Below, piece by piece: positions 34,327 to 44,423 of a stretch of DNA of 64,000 bases. Each line of letters opens with the position of its first letter. Positions within the stretch are counted from its first letter, which is position 1. This DNA comes from CADEEN01 sp963816315. GTDB taxonomy: Bacteria > Pseudomonadota > Gammaproteobacteria > Burkholderiales > Burkholderiaceae_C. The stretch spans positions 124,001 through 188,000 of the forward strand of contig CAWFJZ010000044.1 of NCBI GenBank assembly GCA_963816315.1, written 5' to 3'. The notes beneath the pieces were generated by a model that worked only from the letters and a program-made list of their open reading frames with translations, was not told the origin of the DNA and did no database searches. A program made the translations under genes and the position numbers.

Positions 34327-35929
34327 ATGAACCTCGCTCCTCTTGCGTCGCGTTGCACGTGCGTGCTGGCCGCCGCGGTCGCCTTCGCGCTGCCCGCCGC
34401 CGCCAAGACCCTCGTCTATTGCTCCGAAGGCTCGCCGGAGAACTTCACGCCGGCGCTGAACACCACCGGCACCAGCTTCGACGCCGCGCGGCCGGTGTAC
34501 GACAAGCTGACCGAGTTCAAGCGCGGCTCGACGCAGGTCGAGCCCGGCCTGGCCGAGAGCTGGACGGTGTCGCCCGACAGCAAGGTCTTCACTTTCAAGC
34601 TGAGGAAGGGCGTCAAGTTCCACTCGGGCGTCAACGGCTTCAAGCCGACGCGCGACTTCAACGCCGACGACGTGATCTTCTCGTTCGAGCGCCAATGGAA
34701 AGAGGCGCACCCCTACGCCAAGGTCTCCGGCGGCAAGTACGACTACTTCGCCGACATGGGCTTCAAGGACGACCTGGTGTCGATCGAGAAGGTCGATCCG
34801 CTGACGGTGCGCATGACGTTCAAGAACCCGAACGTGACGATGCTCGCCAATCTGGCGATGGACTTCGCGAGCATCCATTCGGCCGAGTACGCGGCGATGC
34901 TCGACAAGGCCGGCAAGAAGGAGCAGCTCGACCAGTTCCCTGTGGGCACCGGGTCCGTTCTCGTTCGTCACCTACCAGAAGGACGCGGTGATCCGCTACA
35001 AGGCCAACCCCGGCTACTGGGGCGAGAAGGCGCTGGTCGATGACCTCGTCTATGCGATCACGCCGGACCCGACGGCGCGCTACAGCAAGATGAAGGCGGG
35101 CGAGTGCCACTTCGTCATCGCGCCGCGCCCGGCCGATCTGCCCGAGATGCAGAAAGACGCCAGCCTGCGCGTCATCAACCAGCCGGGCCTGAACATCGCC
35201 TACTGGGCGTTCAACACGCAAAAGCCGCCGTTCGACAAGAAGGAAGTGCGTCAAGCCATGAGCATGGCGATCGACAAGGCGGCGATCATCAAGGACGTGT
35301 ACCTCGGCGCAGGGCAGTCGGCGAAGAACCTGATCCCGCCGACGCTGTGGTCGTACAACGAAGCGGTGAAGGACTATCCGTTCGACTCGGCCAAAGCGAA
35401 GGACATGCTGGCCAAGGCGGGCGTGAAGACGCCGCTCGAGATCGACCTCTGGTACATGCCGGTGCAGCGGCCGTACAACCCGAACGCCAAGCGCATCGCC
35501 GAGATGATGCAGGCCGACCTGGCCAAGGTCGGCGTCAACGCCAAGCTCGTCACCTTCGAGTGGGGCGAGTACCGCAAGCGCATGCAGCAGGGCGAGCACG
35601 TCACCGGCATGCTCGGCTGGACGGGCGACAACGGCGACCCGGACAACTTCTTCTTCCTGCGCGGCTGCGAAGCGGCGCGGCCGGGCGGGCAGAACCTGTC
35701 GAAGTGGTGCAACAAGGAATTCGACGACCGTCTGGTCAAGGCGCGCACGCTCGCCGACGTGAAGGAGCGCACCAAGCTCTACGCGGAGATGCAGGTCATC
35801 GAGCACGACGACGCGCCCGACATGAAGATCGCGCATTCGGTCGTCTATGAGGTGATGCGCAAGGAAGTCACGGGCTACAAGCAGAGCCCGTTCGGCTCGC
35901 ATCAGTTCAATGGGGTGGAGTTGAAGTAA
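34327..35929 (+). CDS. dppA: Dipeptide-type ABC transporter substrate-binding protein (frameshifted)
   Basis: About 533 residues of the SBP_bac_5 (DppA/OppA) family. A signal peptide (CTCVLAAAVAFALPAAA) precedes mature KTLVYCSEGSPENFTPALNT, characteristic of DppA. The frame shifts at the GGG run 34951-34953; removing one G gives GTGPFSFVTYQKDAV and the rest to 35929. AAGGAG precedes ATG 34327. It is the first gene of a dppABCDF-type operon. The ligand could be dipeptides, heme or related compounds. Confidence 0.9.
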
Positions 35930-35948
35930 CGCTTCGCCGCGGCGCCGC

Positions 35949-36959
35949 TTGATCCGCTACCTGCTGCGCCGCTTGGCGCTGACCATCCCGACCTTCATCG
36001 CGCTGATGTTCGTCACCTTCGTGGCGATCCGGCTCGTGCCCGGCGATCCGGTGGAGGTGCGTGTCGGCGAGCGCGGCATCTCGGCCGAGCGCCTGGCGCA
36101 GTTCCGCCATGAGCTCGGCCTCGACCAGCCGGTGTGGAAGCAGTTCCTCGACTACATGGGGCAGTTGCTGCAAGGCGACTTCGGCACCTCGCTATCGACC
36201 AACGCCAAGGTGCTGCACGAGTTCCTGACGCTGTTCCCGGCGACGCTCGAACTCGGTCTGTTCGCGATGATCTTCGCGACCCTGATCGGCGTGCCGGCCG
36301 GCGCGATCGCCGCCGCGCGCCGCGGCACCTTGTTCGACCAGACGCTGATGGGCCTGTCGGTCACCGGCTACTCGATGCCGATCTTCTGGTGGGGCTTGTT
36401 GTTGATCATGTTCGTCGGCGAGCGCTGGGGGCTGACGCCGGTGTCGGGCCGCATCGATCTGATCAAGCACTACATCGAGCCCGTCACCGGCTTCATGGTC
36501 ATCGACGGGTGGCTGTCGGGGCAGGCCGGTGCGGTCAAGGATGCCCTGCACCACCTCGTGCTGCCGGGCATCGTGCTCGGCACGATTCCGCTGGCGGTGA
36601 TCGCGCGCATGACGCGTTCGTCGATGCTCGAAGTGTTGAGCGAAGACTATGTGCGCACCGCGCGCGCGAAGGGGCTGCCGGCGTGGCGCGTGATCGGCTT
36701 GCATGCGTTGCGCAACGCGATGATCCCGGTCATCACGGTCATCGGCCTGCAGGTCGGCACGCTGATGGCCGGCGCGGTGCTCACCGAAACCATCTTCTCG
36801 TGGCCGGGCGTCGGCAAGTGGCTGATCGAGTCGATCGGGCGGCGCGACTATCCGGCGTTGCAGGGCGGCGTGATGCTGATCTCGACGCTCGTGATCCTCG
36901 TCAATCTCGCCGTCGACCTGACCTACGGCTTGATCAACCCCAGGATTCGTCATGCTTGA
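35949..36959 (+). CDS. dppB: Dipeptide-type ABC transporter permease
   Basis: 336 residues, DppB family. The first membrane helix begins at MIRYLLRRLALTIPTF, and the permease loop reads EDYVRTARAKGLPAWRVIGL. The start is TTG 35949, because no ATG or GTG precedes the conserved N-terminus. A 19-bp gap follows dppA, and the gene overlaps dppC by 8 bp. Confidence 0.93.
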   Translation: MIRYLLRRLALTIPTFIALMFVTFVAIRLVPGDPVEVRVGERGISAERLAQFRHELGLDQPVWKQFLDYMGQLLQGDFGTSLSTNAKVLHEFLTLFPATLELGLFAMIFATLIGVPAGAIAAARRGTLFDQTLMGLSVTGYSMPIFWWGLLLIMFVGERWGLTPVSGRIDLIKHYIEPVTGFMVIDGWLSGQAGAVKDALHHLVLPGIVLGTIPLAVIARMTRSSMLEVLSEDYVRTARAKGLPAWRVIGLHALRNAMIPVITVIGLQVGTLMAGAVLTETIFSWPGVGKWLIESIGRRDYPALQGGVMLISTLVILVNLAVDLTYGLINPRIRHA

Positions 36960-37845
36960 CGCGGCGTTGCCGGCACCGCCGTCGGTCTCTCCCCTGCGAT
37001 CGTTCTGGCTTGCCTTTCGCGAAAACCGCGGCGCGGTGATCGGCCTCGCGATCGTGTCGCTGATCGTTCTCGTCGCGATCTTCGCCGACGTGCTCGCGCC
37101 GTACCCACCGAACGAGCAGTTCCGCGACGCGGTGCGCGCGGCGCCGGCGTGGGCCGAGGGCGGCTCGATGCGCTTCGTGCTCGGCACGGACAGCCTGGGC
37201 CGCGACATGCTGTCGCGCCTGATGCACGGCGCGCGCATCTCGCTGTTCATCGGCCTGTCGGTGATGAGCGTGTCCTTCGTCATCGGCGTGCTGCTCGGGC
37301 TGGCCTGCGCGTCGCTCGGCTCTGCCGTCGATGTCGCGGTCACGCGCGTGATGGACCTGATCATGGCCGTGCCGAGCCTCGTGCTCGCGATCCTCGTCGT
37401 CGCGGTGCTCGGGCCGAGCCTGACGAACACGATCGTCGCAGTGACGATCGTCTATCTGCCGCGCTACGTGCGCCTCGTGCGCGCTTCGGCGCTGGCCGAG
37501 TTGAGCAAGGACTACGTGATCGCCGCGCGTGTGGCCGGCGTGCGGCCGTGGCGCTTGATGTTCGTCACCGTGCTGCCGAACTGCCTGGCGCCGCTGATCG
37601 TGCAAGCCGCACTCGGCGTCTCGGACGCGATCCTCGAAGCGGCGGCGCTCGGCTTCCTCGGCCTCGGTGCGCAGCCGCCGACGGCCGAGTGGGGCACGAT
37701 GCTCGCCGACGCGCGCGAGTTCATCCGCTCGAACCCGTGGCTGGTGACGCTGCCGGGGTTGGCGATCCTGATCACGGTGGTGTCGATCAATCTCGCCGGC
37801 GACGGGCTGCGCGATGCGCTCGATCCGAAGATGAGGAGGTCATGA
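36952..37845 (+). CDS. dppC: Dipeptide-type ABC transporter permease
   Basis: 297 residues, DppC family: one N-terminal helix (GLAIVSLIVLVAIFADVLAP), the conserved GTDSLGRDMLSRLMHGARIS, then five helices with loop KDYVIAARVAGVRPWRLMF. ATG 36952 overlaps dppB. Its stop overlaps the dppD start by 4 bp, with AGGAGG just ahead. Confidence 0.93.
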   Translation: MLDAALPAPPSVSPLRSFWLAFRENRGAVIGLAIVSLIVLVAIFADVLAPYPPNEQFRDAVRAAPAWAEGGSMRFVLGTDSLGRDMLSRLMHGARISLFIGLSVMSVSFVIGVLLGLACASLGSAVDVAVTRVMDLIMAVPSLVLAILVVAVLGPSLTNTIVAVTIVYLPRYVRLVRASALAELSKDYVIAARVAGVRPWRLMFVTVLPNCLAPLIVQAALGVSDAILEAAALGFLGLGAQPPTAEWGTMLADAREFIRSNPWLVTLPGLAILITVVSINLAGDGLRDALDPKMRRS

Positions 37846-38837
37846 ACGCACTGTTGGACGTTCAAGGGCTGTCGGTCACCTTCGCCACGCGCGCCGGCCC
37901 GTTCACCGCCGTCGATGACATCGACATCGCCGTCGATCGCAACGAGGTGGTGGCGATCGTCGGCGAGTCCGGCTCGGGCAAGTCGGTGGCGATGCTGGCC
38001 GTGATGGGCCTGCTGCCGTGGACGGCGAAGGTGCACGCGCGCCGCATGGCCTTCGACGGCGCCGACCTGCTGACGCTCACGCCGCGCGCCCGCCGAGACC
38101 TCGTCGGCCGCGACCTGGCGATGGTGTTCCAGGAGCCGATGTCGTCGCTGAATCCCTGCTTCACCGTCGGCTACCAGATCGGCGAAGCGCTGGCGACGCA
38201 TCTGCCCGACCTCGACCGCCAGGCGAGACGCGCGCGCGTGATCGAACTGCTCGACCTGGTCGGCATCCCCGACGCCGCACGCCGCGCACGCGCCTTCCCG
38301 CACCAGCTCTCCGGCGGCATGTGCCAGCGCGTGATGATCGCGATGGCGCTGGCCTGCAAGCCGCGCCTGCTGATCGCCGACGAGCCGACGACCGCGCTCG
38401 ACGTGACGATCCAGGCGCAGATCCTCGACCTGCTGCTGGCGCTGCAACGCGACACCGGCATGGGCCTGGTGCTGATCACGCACGACCTCGGCGTCGTTGC
38501 CGAGATGGCCGATCGCGTGACGGTGCAATACGCCGGACGGCAGGTCGAGTCGGCGCGCGCCGCCGATCTGTTCGCCGACCCGCACCATCCGTACACCGCA
38601 GCCTTGCTCGCCGCGCTGCCCGAGCATGCGAAGGGCCGCACGCTGGCCGCGATTCCCGGCGTCGTGCCGGGTCCGCTCGACCGTCCTGCGGGTTGCCTGT
38701 TCTCGCCGCGCTGCGCGTTCGCGAATGCGCGTTGCCACGCCGAGCCGCCGGCCCACGCGAGCGCTGCGCTCGGCCGCGCGCTGTGCCACACGCCGCTCGT
38801 GCGCGGCACGCCGTTGCCCTCGCATGAGGCGGCGTGA
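37842..38837 (+). CDS. dppD: Dipeptide-type ABC transporter ATPase
   Basis: 331 residues. Walker A GESGSGKSV, signature LSGGMCQRVMIAMAL, Walker B LLIADEPTTALDV, and the C-terminal oligopeptide-transporter domain with cysteines (GCLFSPRCAFANARC) that form an Fe-S-like site in DppD. The Cys in the signature region is unusual beside the common MRQR form but tolerated. 58 bp separate it from dppF. Confidence 0.93.
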   Translation: MNALLDVQGLSVTFATRAGPFTAVDDIDIAVDRNEVVAIVGESGSGKSVAMLAVMGLLPWTAKVHARRMAFDGADLLTLTPRARRDLVGRDLAMVFQEPMSSLNPCFTVGYQIGEALATHLPDLDRQARRARVIELLDLVGIPDAARRARAFPHQLSGGMCQRVMIAMALACKPRLLIADEPTTALDVTIQAQILDLLLALQRDTGMGLVLITHDLGVVAEMADRVTVQYAGRQVESARAADLFADPHHPYTAALLAALPEHAKGRTLAAIPGVVPGPLDRPAGCLFSPRCAFANARCHAEPPAHASAALGRALCHTPLVRGTPLPSHEAA

Positions 38838-38895
38838 GCACGCGGGCCGCCCCAAATGCGAACGCTCCCGCTCGGCGGGATCGCCGCAAGGTGCC

Positions 38896-39867
38896 ATGAC
38901 GGCGGCCGTGCTCGAAGCGCGCAACCTGTCGCGCCACTACAGCGTGCGCCGCGGCTTGTTCGCCAAGCCGGGCGTCGTCAGCGCGTTGAACGGCGTGTCG
39001 TTCTCGCTCGCCGCCGGCCGCACGCTCGCCGTCGTCGGCGAATCAGGCTGCGGCAAATCAACGCTGGCGCGCCTGCTGACGATGATCGAGACGCCGACCG
39101 CCGGCGCGCTGGCGATCGACGGCACCGACGTGACGACGCTCGACGCCGCTCAACGCCGCGAGTTGCGCCGCGCCGTGCAGATCGTCTTCCAGAACCCCTA
39201 CGGCTCGCTGAATCCGCGCCAGACCGTCGCCGACGCGCTCGAAGAGCCGCTGCTCGTGCACGGCATGACCAACGCTGCCGAGCGCCGCGCGGCAGCGCGC
39301 GAGATGCTGCGCAAGGTCGGCCTGCGCGAAGAGTACGCCGAGCGTTACCCGCACATGTTCTCCGGCGGCCAGCGCCAGCGCATCGCGATCGCGCGGGCGT
39401 TGATGCTGCGCCCGCGCGTGCTCGTGCTCGACGAGCCGGTGTCGGCGCTCGACGTGTCGATCCGCGCCCAGGTATTGAACCTGCTGGCCGAGTTGCAGCA
39501 GGAGTTCGGCGTCGCTTATGTCTTCATCTCGCACGACCTGTCGGTGGTGCGCCATGTCGCCGACGAGGTGATGGTGATGTACCTCGGCCGCGTCGTCGAA
39601 CATGGCCCGGCGGCGGCTGTGTTCGCGCAGCCGCGCCACCCGTACACGCAGGCGCTGCTGTCGGCCACGCCGACGGTGGATGCGGCGCTGCGCCGCGAGC
39701 GCATCTTGTTGAAAGGCGAGTTGCCGTCGCCATTGGCCTTGCCACGAGGCTGCACCTTTCACACCCGCTGCCCCTGGGCCGAACCAGCGTGTCGCGACGC
39801 CGAACCGACGTTGCAGCCGCTCGTCGCGCAGCGCGTGGCCTGCTTCGTCGCCCATCGCGCCGCCTGA
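38896..39867 (+). CDS. dppF: Dipeptide-type ABC transporter ATPase
   Basis: 323 residues. Walker A GESGCGKST, NPYGSLNPRQTV, signature FSGGQRQRIAIARAL, Walker B VLVLDEPVSALDV, and a C-terminal CTFHTRCPWAEPAC motif. It partners DppD as the second ATPase of the importer. It is the last gene of the operon; an IclR gene follows after 75 bp. Confidence 0.93.
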   Translation: MTAAVLEARNLSRHYSVRRGLFAKPGVVSALNGVSFSLAAGRTLAVVGESGCGKSTLARLLTMIETPTAGALAIDGTDVTTLDAAQRRELRRAVQIVFQNPYGSLNPRQTVADALEEPLLVHGMTNAAERRAAAREMLRKVGLREEYAERYPHMFSGGQRQRIAIARALMLRPRVLVLDEPVSALDVSIRAQVLNLLAELQQEFGVAYVFISHDLSVVRHVADEVMVMYLGRVVEHGPAAAVFAQPRHPYTQALLSATPTVDAALRRERILLKGELPSPLALPRGCTFHTRCPWAEPACRDAEPTLQPLVAQRVACFVAHRAA

Positions 39868-39942
39868 CGCCACCCCGCGAACTTGTTCGAGCGCGGGAAA
39901 GCCCGCCGAGGAACCTCGTTGTTCGGCGTCTAAACTGCCCGC

Positions 39943-40755
39943 ATGTTCGATGGGCTGAACACAGTTCGACAGATTGACCGTCCGCAACGCAGCGCGCCGG
40001 CGCTGGTGCCGGCGGTGACGCGGGCGCTGGCGCTGCTCGATCGCCTGGCCGAAGAGCGCCAGCCGATGGCGCTGGCGCGCCTGGCGGCCGGACTGGAGTT
40101 GCCCAAGAGCAGCGTGCACGGCCTGTGCACCACGCTGCTCGCGCTCGGCTACCTGCGCCGCCACGGTGACGGCAGTTTCTCGATCGGCCCGCGCGTGATG
40201 GGCTTGGCCGATGCATTCATCGCCGGCACCGACGTGGCGCAGGAGTTCGCCGCGATCTGGGCCGAGGCCGGCGACGTGCCCCAAGAGACCGTCGTGCTGG
40301 CGATTCTGAACGGCGCCGACGTGGTCTATGTCGCCACGCGTTCGGGCAAGCGCCCGCTGGGTCTGTCGTTCAACATCGGCATGCGCTTGCCGGCGTACCT
40401 GGCCGCATCGGGCAAGGCGATGCTGGCGCACCTCGGCGAGGGTGCCCTGCGCACGCTGCTGGCCGGCCGCGAACTGGCGCCGATGGCGCAGCGCGAAGGC
40501 CCGACGCTCGACGGGTTGCTGGCCGAACTGGCCGAGGTGCGCGAGCGCGGCCACAGCATCGACGACGAAGGTGTTCGCGAAGGCGTGTATTGCATCGGCG
40601 CGCCGGTGTTCGACGGCCGCGGCGACGTGGTCGCGGGCATCGGCATGTGCCTGCAGAAGTCGCCGCGCCAGCAGGCTGCCCGGTCGGCGCAGCGGCGCCA
40701 CGTGATCGACGTGGCCGCGCGGCTGACGCGGCGCCTCGGAGGGCGGGCCGCATGA
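39943..40755 (+). CDS. IclR-family transcriptional regulator
   Basis: 270 residues. An N-terminal winged HTH (VTRALALLDRLAEERQPMAL, then LELPKSSVHGLCTTLLALGY) is joined to an IclR ligand-binding domain (RLPAYLAASGKAMLAHL, IGAPVFDGRGDVVAGIG). It overlaps the downstream livG-type gene by 4 bp, so it is cotranscribed with and probably regulates the branched-chain amino acid/amide importer. The effector is unknown. Confidence 0.9.
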   Translation: MFDGLNTVRQIDRPQRSAPALVPAVTRALALLDRLAEERQPMALARLAAGLELPKSSVHGLCTTLLALGYLRRHGDGSFSIGPRVMGLADAFIAGTDVAQEFAAIWAEAGDVPQETVVLAILNGADVVYVATRSGKRPLGLSFNIGMRLPAYLAASGKAMLAHLGEGALRTLLAGRELAPMAQREGPTLDGLLAELAEVRERGHSIDDEGVREGVYCIGAPVFDGRGDVVAGIGMCLQKSPRQQAARSAQRRHVIDVAARLTRRLGGRAA

Positions 40756-41603
40756 GTGCCGCTGGCGACACGATCCTCGAAACACGCGAGCTGACCAAGG
40801 AGTTCAAGGGCTTCGTGGCCGTCGATAAAGTCAACCTGCGCGTGCGCCGCGGCAGCATCCACGCGCTGATCGGCCCCAACGGCGCCGGCAAGACGACCTG
40901 CTTCAACCTGCTGACCAAGTTCCTCACGCCCACGCGCGGCCAGATCCTCTTCAACGACATCGACATCACGGGCGAGGCGCCGGCGCACATCGCGCGCCGC
41001 GGCATCATCCGCTCGTTCCAGATTTCGGCCGTGTTCCCGCACCTGTCGGTGATCGAGAACGTGCGCGTGGCGCTGCAAAGGAAGCTCGGCACCTCGTTCC
41101 ACTTCTGGCGCTCCGAGCGCAGCCTCGAACCGCTGAACGCTCGCGCGCTGGAGTTGCTGCGCGAGGTCGATCTGGAGAGCTACGCCGGCACGCCGACGGT
41201 CGAGCTCGCCTACGGCCGCAAGCGCGCGCTCGAGATCGCGACGACGCTGGCGATGGAGCCCGAGCTGATGCTGCTCGACGAGCCGACGCAGGGCATGGGC
41301 CTCGAAGACGTGGACCGCATCCGCCAGTTGATCAAGAAGGTGGCCGCCAACCGCACCGTGCTGATGGTCGAGCACAACATGAGCGTGGTCGCCAGCATTG
41401 CCGACACCATCACCGTGCTGCAACGCGGCGCCACGTTGGCCGAAGGGCCTTACGAGGTGGTGTCGAAGAACCCGGCCGTGATCGAGGCCTACATGGGCAG
41501 CGCGGATGCCGAGCTGAAGGGGGCGCACTGCATGCGCCGCCAATGCTCGAAGTCAAAGACCTGCACGCCTGGTACGGCGAATCGCACGTGCTGCACGGCG
41601 TGA
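40752..41603 (+). CDS. livG: Branched-chain amino acid/amide ABC transporter ATPase
   Basis: LivG family. Walker A GPNGAGKTT, Walker B MLLDEPTQGMG and the switch His in LMVEHNMSVV are seen. The signature is VELAYGRKRALEIATTL; AYG replaces the usual SYG, as often seen in LivG. Conserved homology ends at EAYMGSADAELKGAH (about 41530). The last 24 residues are Cys-rich and overlap livF, so a small indel probably removed the natural stop; 41603 is simply the end of the open frame. Confidence 0.88.
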   Translation: MSAAGDTILETRELTKEFKGFVAVDKVNLRVRRGSIHALIGPNGAGKTTCFNLLTKFLTPTRGQILFNDIDITGEAPAHIARRGIIRSFQISAVFPHLSVIENVRVALQRKLGTSFHFWRSERSLEPLNARALELLREVDLESYAGTPTVELAYGRKRALEIATTLAMEPELMLLDEPTQGMGLEDVDRIRQLIKKVAANRTVLMVEHNMSVVASIADTITVLQRGATLAEGPYEVVSKNPAVIEAYMGSADAELKGAHCMRRQCSKSKTCTPGTANRTCCTA

Positions 41604-42235
41604 CGTTCGACGTGCGCGAAGGCGAAGTCGTGACGCTGCTCGGCCGCAACGGCGCCGGGCGCACGAGCACGCTGCGCGCGATCCTCGGCCTGACGGGCAG
41701 CCGCAAGGGTTCGATCCGGGTGCGCGGCAGCGAAGTCATCGCGATGAGCACGCACCGCATCGCCCAACTCGGCATCGGCTACTGCCCGGAAGAGCGCGGC
41801 ATCTTCTCCAGCCTGTCGGCCGAAGAGAATCTGATGCTGCCGCCGGCGCTGGCCAAGGGCGGCATGAGCGTCGAGCAGATCTACGCCATGTTCCCGAACC
41901 TGCGCGAGCGAGCCGGCAGCCAGGGCACGCGCCTGTCGGGCGGCGAGCAGCAGATGCTGGCCGTGGCGCGCATCCTGCGCACCGGCGCGCGGCTGCTGCT
42001 GCTCGACGAGATCTCCGAAGGCCTGGCGCCGGTGATCGTGCAAAAACTCGCCGAGATGGTGGGCACGCTGCGCAAGCAGGGCTACACCGTCGTCATGGTC
42101 GAGCAGAACTTTCGTTTTGCCGCGCCGCTGGCCGACCGCTTCTTCGTCATGGAGCACGGCCGCATCCTGCAGGAATTCACCCAAGCACAGCTGCCCGCCA
42201 ACATCGAGCGGCTGCACGAATACCTGGGCGTGTGA
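41543..42235 (+). CDS. livF: Branched-chain amino acid/amide ABC transporter ATPase with variant Walker A
   Basis: 230 residues, LivF family. The signature LSGGEQQMLAVARIL and Walker B LLLLDEISEGLAP are normal. The P-loop reads GRNGAGRTS: the universal lysine is Arg40 (codon CGC 41660-41662), a two-base change from AAG/AAA that a single indel cannot explain. I have seen Arg here in some betaproteobacterial LivF proteins, so it may be a lineage trait. It works with LivG as a heterodimer, where one weakened site is tolerable. Confidence 0.9.
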   Translation: MLEVKDLHAWYGESHVLHGVTFDVREGEVVTLLGRNGAGRTSTLRAILGLTGSRKGSIRVRGSEVIAMSTHRIAQLGIGYCPEERGIFSSLSAEENLMLPPALAKGGMSVEQIYAMFPNLRERAGSQGTRLSGGEQQMLAVARILRTGARLLLLDEISEGLAPVIVQKLAEMVGTLRKQGYTVVMVEQNFRFAAPLADRFFVMEHGRILQEFTQAQLPANIERLHEYLGV

Positions 42236-42290
42236 ACGCCCGACCGCTTTTCGACTCACTGACCTCTCAACTTCACCACGGAGCCTTTCC

Positions 42291-43505
42291 ATGAAACTGA
42301 AAAAACTCACCGCCGCCTGCACGCTGGCCTGCGCCACGCTGCTCGGCGCCGCACTGCCCGCGCAAGCGCAAATTTCCGGCGACGTGATCAAGATCGGCAT
42401 CATCACCGACATGTCCAGCGTCTATGCCGACCTCGACGGCCAGGGCGGCGTCGAAGCCATCAGGATGGCGATCGCCGACGCCGGCGGCACGGTGGCCGGC
42501 AAGAAGGTCGAGGTGCTGTTCGCCGACCACCAGAACAAGGCCGACATCGCCGCCGCCAAGGCCCGCGAGTGGTTCGACACGCAGGGCCTGGACATGCTGA
42601 TCGGCGGCACCAACTCGGGCACGGCGCTGGCCATGGCCAAGGTGGCGGCCGAGAAGAAAAAGCCGTTCATCGTCGTCGGCGCCGCCACGTCGGCGCTGAC
42701 CAACGACCAGTGCACGCCCTACACCGTGCACTATGCCTACGACACGGTGGCGCTGGCCAAGGGCACCGGCGGCGCGGTGGTCAAGGCCGGCGGCAAGAGC
42801 TGGTACTTTCTGACGGCGGACTACGCCTTCGGCGCGGCGCTGCAGAACGACACGTCGAACGTCGTCAAGGCCGCCGGCGGCACCGTCGTCGGCTCCGTCA
42901 AGGTGCCGCTGAACGCCAGCGACTTCTCGTCTTTCCTGCTGCAGGCTCAAGGCAGCAAGGCCGACATCCTCGGCCTGGCCAACGCCGGCGGCGACACCAT
43001 CAACTCGATCAAGGCGGCCAACGAGTTCGGCGTCACCAAGACGATGAAGCTGGCCGGCCTGCTGGTCTTCATCAACGACATCCACTCGCTGGGCCTGAAG
43101 ACGACGCAAGGCATGTACCTGACCGACAGCTGGTACTGGAACAAGGACGCCGAGTCGCGGGCCTGGAGCCGCAAGTTCTTCGACAAGATGAAGCGCATGC
43201 CGTCGTCGCTGCAGGCGGCGGACTATTCGGCAACGTCGCAGTACCTGGCAGCCGTCAAGGCCGCCGGCAGCGACGATGCCGACAAGGTGCTGGCGCAAAT
43301 GAAAAAGACCAAGATCAACAACGTCTATGCCAAGGGCGGCTTCATCCGCGACGACGGCCGCATGGTCCACGACATGTACCTGATGCAGGTCAAGACGCCG
43401 GCCGAATCAACCGAGCCGTGGGACTACTACAAGGTCGTCGAGACCTTCAAGGGCGAGACGGCGTGGCAGACCAAGGCCGACACCAAATGCCCGCTGTGGA
43501 AGTAA
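42291..43505 (+). CDS. livK: Branched-chain amino acid/amide ABC transporter substrate-binding protein
   Basis: 404 residues, periplasmic-binding-protein type I fold (Peripla_BP_6). The signal peptide MKLKKLTAACTLACATLLG is cleaved near AQAQ. Mature features include VIKIGIITDMSSVYADLDGQ and SYFLTADYAFG-like SWYFLTADYAFGAAL. The ligand may be a branched-chain amino acid, an amide such as urea, or an aromatic acid; it cannot be fixed. It follows livF by 55 bp. Confidence 0.9.
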   Translation: MKLKKLTAACTLACATLLGAALPAQAQISGDVIKIGIITDMSSVYADLDGQGGVEAIRMAIADAGGTVAGKKVEVLFADHQNKADIAAAKAREWFDTQGLDMLIGGTNSGTALAMAKVAAEKKKPFIVVGAATSALTNDQCTPYTVHYAYDTVALAKGTGGAVVKAGGKSWYFLTADYAFGAALQNDTSNVVKAAGGTVVGSVKVPLNASDFSSFLLQAQGSKADILGLANAGGDTINSIKAANEFGVTKTMKLAGLLVFINDIHSLGLKTTQGMYLTDSWYWNKDAESRAWSRKFFDKMKRMPSSLQAADYSATSQYLAAVKAAGSDDADKVLAQMKKTKINNVYAKGGFIRDDGRMVHDMYLMQVKTPAESTEPWDYYKVVETFKGETAWQTKADTKCPLWK

Positions 43506-43537
43506 TGCAGCAGTGATCTCGAACTGAGACGCGCGCC

Positions 43538-44422
43538 GTGGAAATTTTCGGCATTCCGGTGCAGGCCTTCCTCGGCCAGTTGATGCTCGGCCTGGTCAAC
43601 GGCTCGTTCTACGCCATGCTGAGCCTCGGCCTGGCGGTGATCTTCGGCCTGCTCGGCATCGTCAACTTCGCCCACGGCGCGCTCTACATGATCGGCGCTT
43701 ACGTCGCCTACCTCAGCCTGGAAAAACTCGGCCTCAACTACTGGGCGGCGCTGCTGATTGCACCGCTGGTGGTCGGTGCGCTCGGCGCGGCGATCGAGCG
43801 CACGCTGTTGAAGCCGCTGTACCGTATCGACCCGATCTACAGCCTGCTGCTGACCTTCGGCCTCGCGCTGATCGCCGAAGGCGTGTTCCGCGATCAGTTC
43901 GGCGTCTCCGGCCAGCAGTACGCGGTGCCGGAGGCGCTGCAAGGTGCCACCAACCTCGGCTTCATGGTGCTGCCGAACTACCGCGCCTGGGTCGTGCTGG
44001 CGTCGCTGACGATCTGTCTGGGCACCTGGTTCGTGATCGAGAAGACGCGCCTGGGAGCGACGCTGCGCGCCGGCACCGAGAACCCGAAGCTGGTGCAGGC
44101 CTTCGGCATCAACGTGCCGCTGATGGTGACGCTGACCTACGCCGGCGGCTCGGCGCTGGCCGCGCTGGCCGGCGTGCTGGCGGCGCCGGTGATCCAGATC
44201 ACGCCGCTGATGGGCAGCAACCTGATCATCGTGGTCTTTGCGGTCGTGGTCATCGGCGGCATGGGCTCGATCCTCGGCTCGATCATCACCGGCGTGCTGC
44301 TCGGCCTGGTCGAAGGGCTAACAAAAGTGTTTTACCCCGAGGCCTCGAACATCGTCGTCTTCGTCATCATGGCCATCGTGCTGATGGTTCGCCCCGCCGG
44401 CCTGTTCGGCAAGGAGAAGTGA
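43538..44422 (+). CDS. livH: Branched-chain amino acid/amide ABC transporter permease
   Basis: 294 residues, LivH family, about eight membrane helices. NGSFYAMLSLGLAVIFGLLG, FAHGALYMIGAYVAYL and the AGTENPKLVQAFGINVPL cytoplasmic loop are diagnostic. The start is GTG 43538, before EIFGIPVQAFLGQ. One base separates its stop from the ATG of livM. Confidence 0.93.
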   Translation: MEIFGIPVQAFLGQLMLGLVNGSFYAMLSLGLAVIFGLLGIVNFAHGALYMIGAYVAYLSLEKLGLNYWAALLIAPLVVGALGAAIERTLLKPLYRIDPIYSLLLTFGLALIAEGVFRDQFGVSGQQYAVPEALQGATNLGFMVLPNYRAWVVLASLTICLGTWFVIEKTRLGATLRAGTENPKLVQAFGINVPLMVTLTYAGGSALAALAGVLAAPVIQITPLMGSNLIIVVFAVVVIGGMGSILGSIITGVLLGLVEGLTKVFYPEASNIVVFVIMAIVLMVRPAGLFGKEK

Positions 44423-44423
44423 G

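Noticed and set aside
41532..41603. A biologically meaningful Cys-rich tail on LivG
   Set aside because: Homology ends near 41530 at the usual LivG length, and the tail is simply livF sequence read in another frame. A lost stop codon is more likely.
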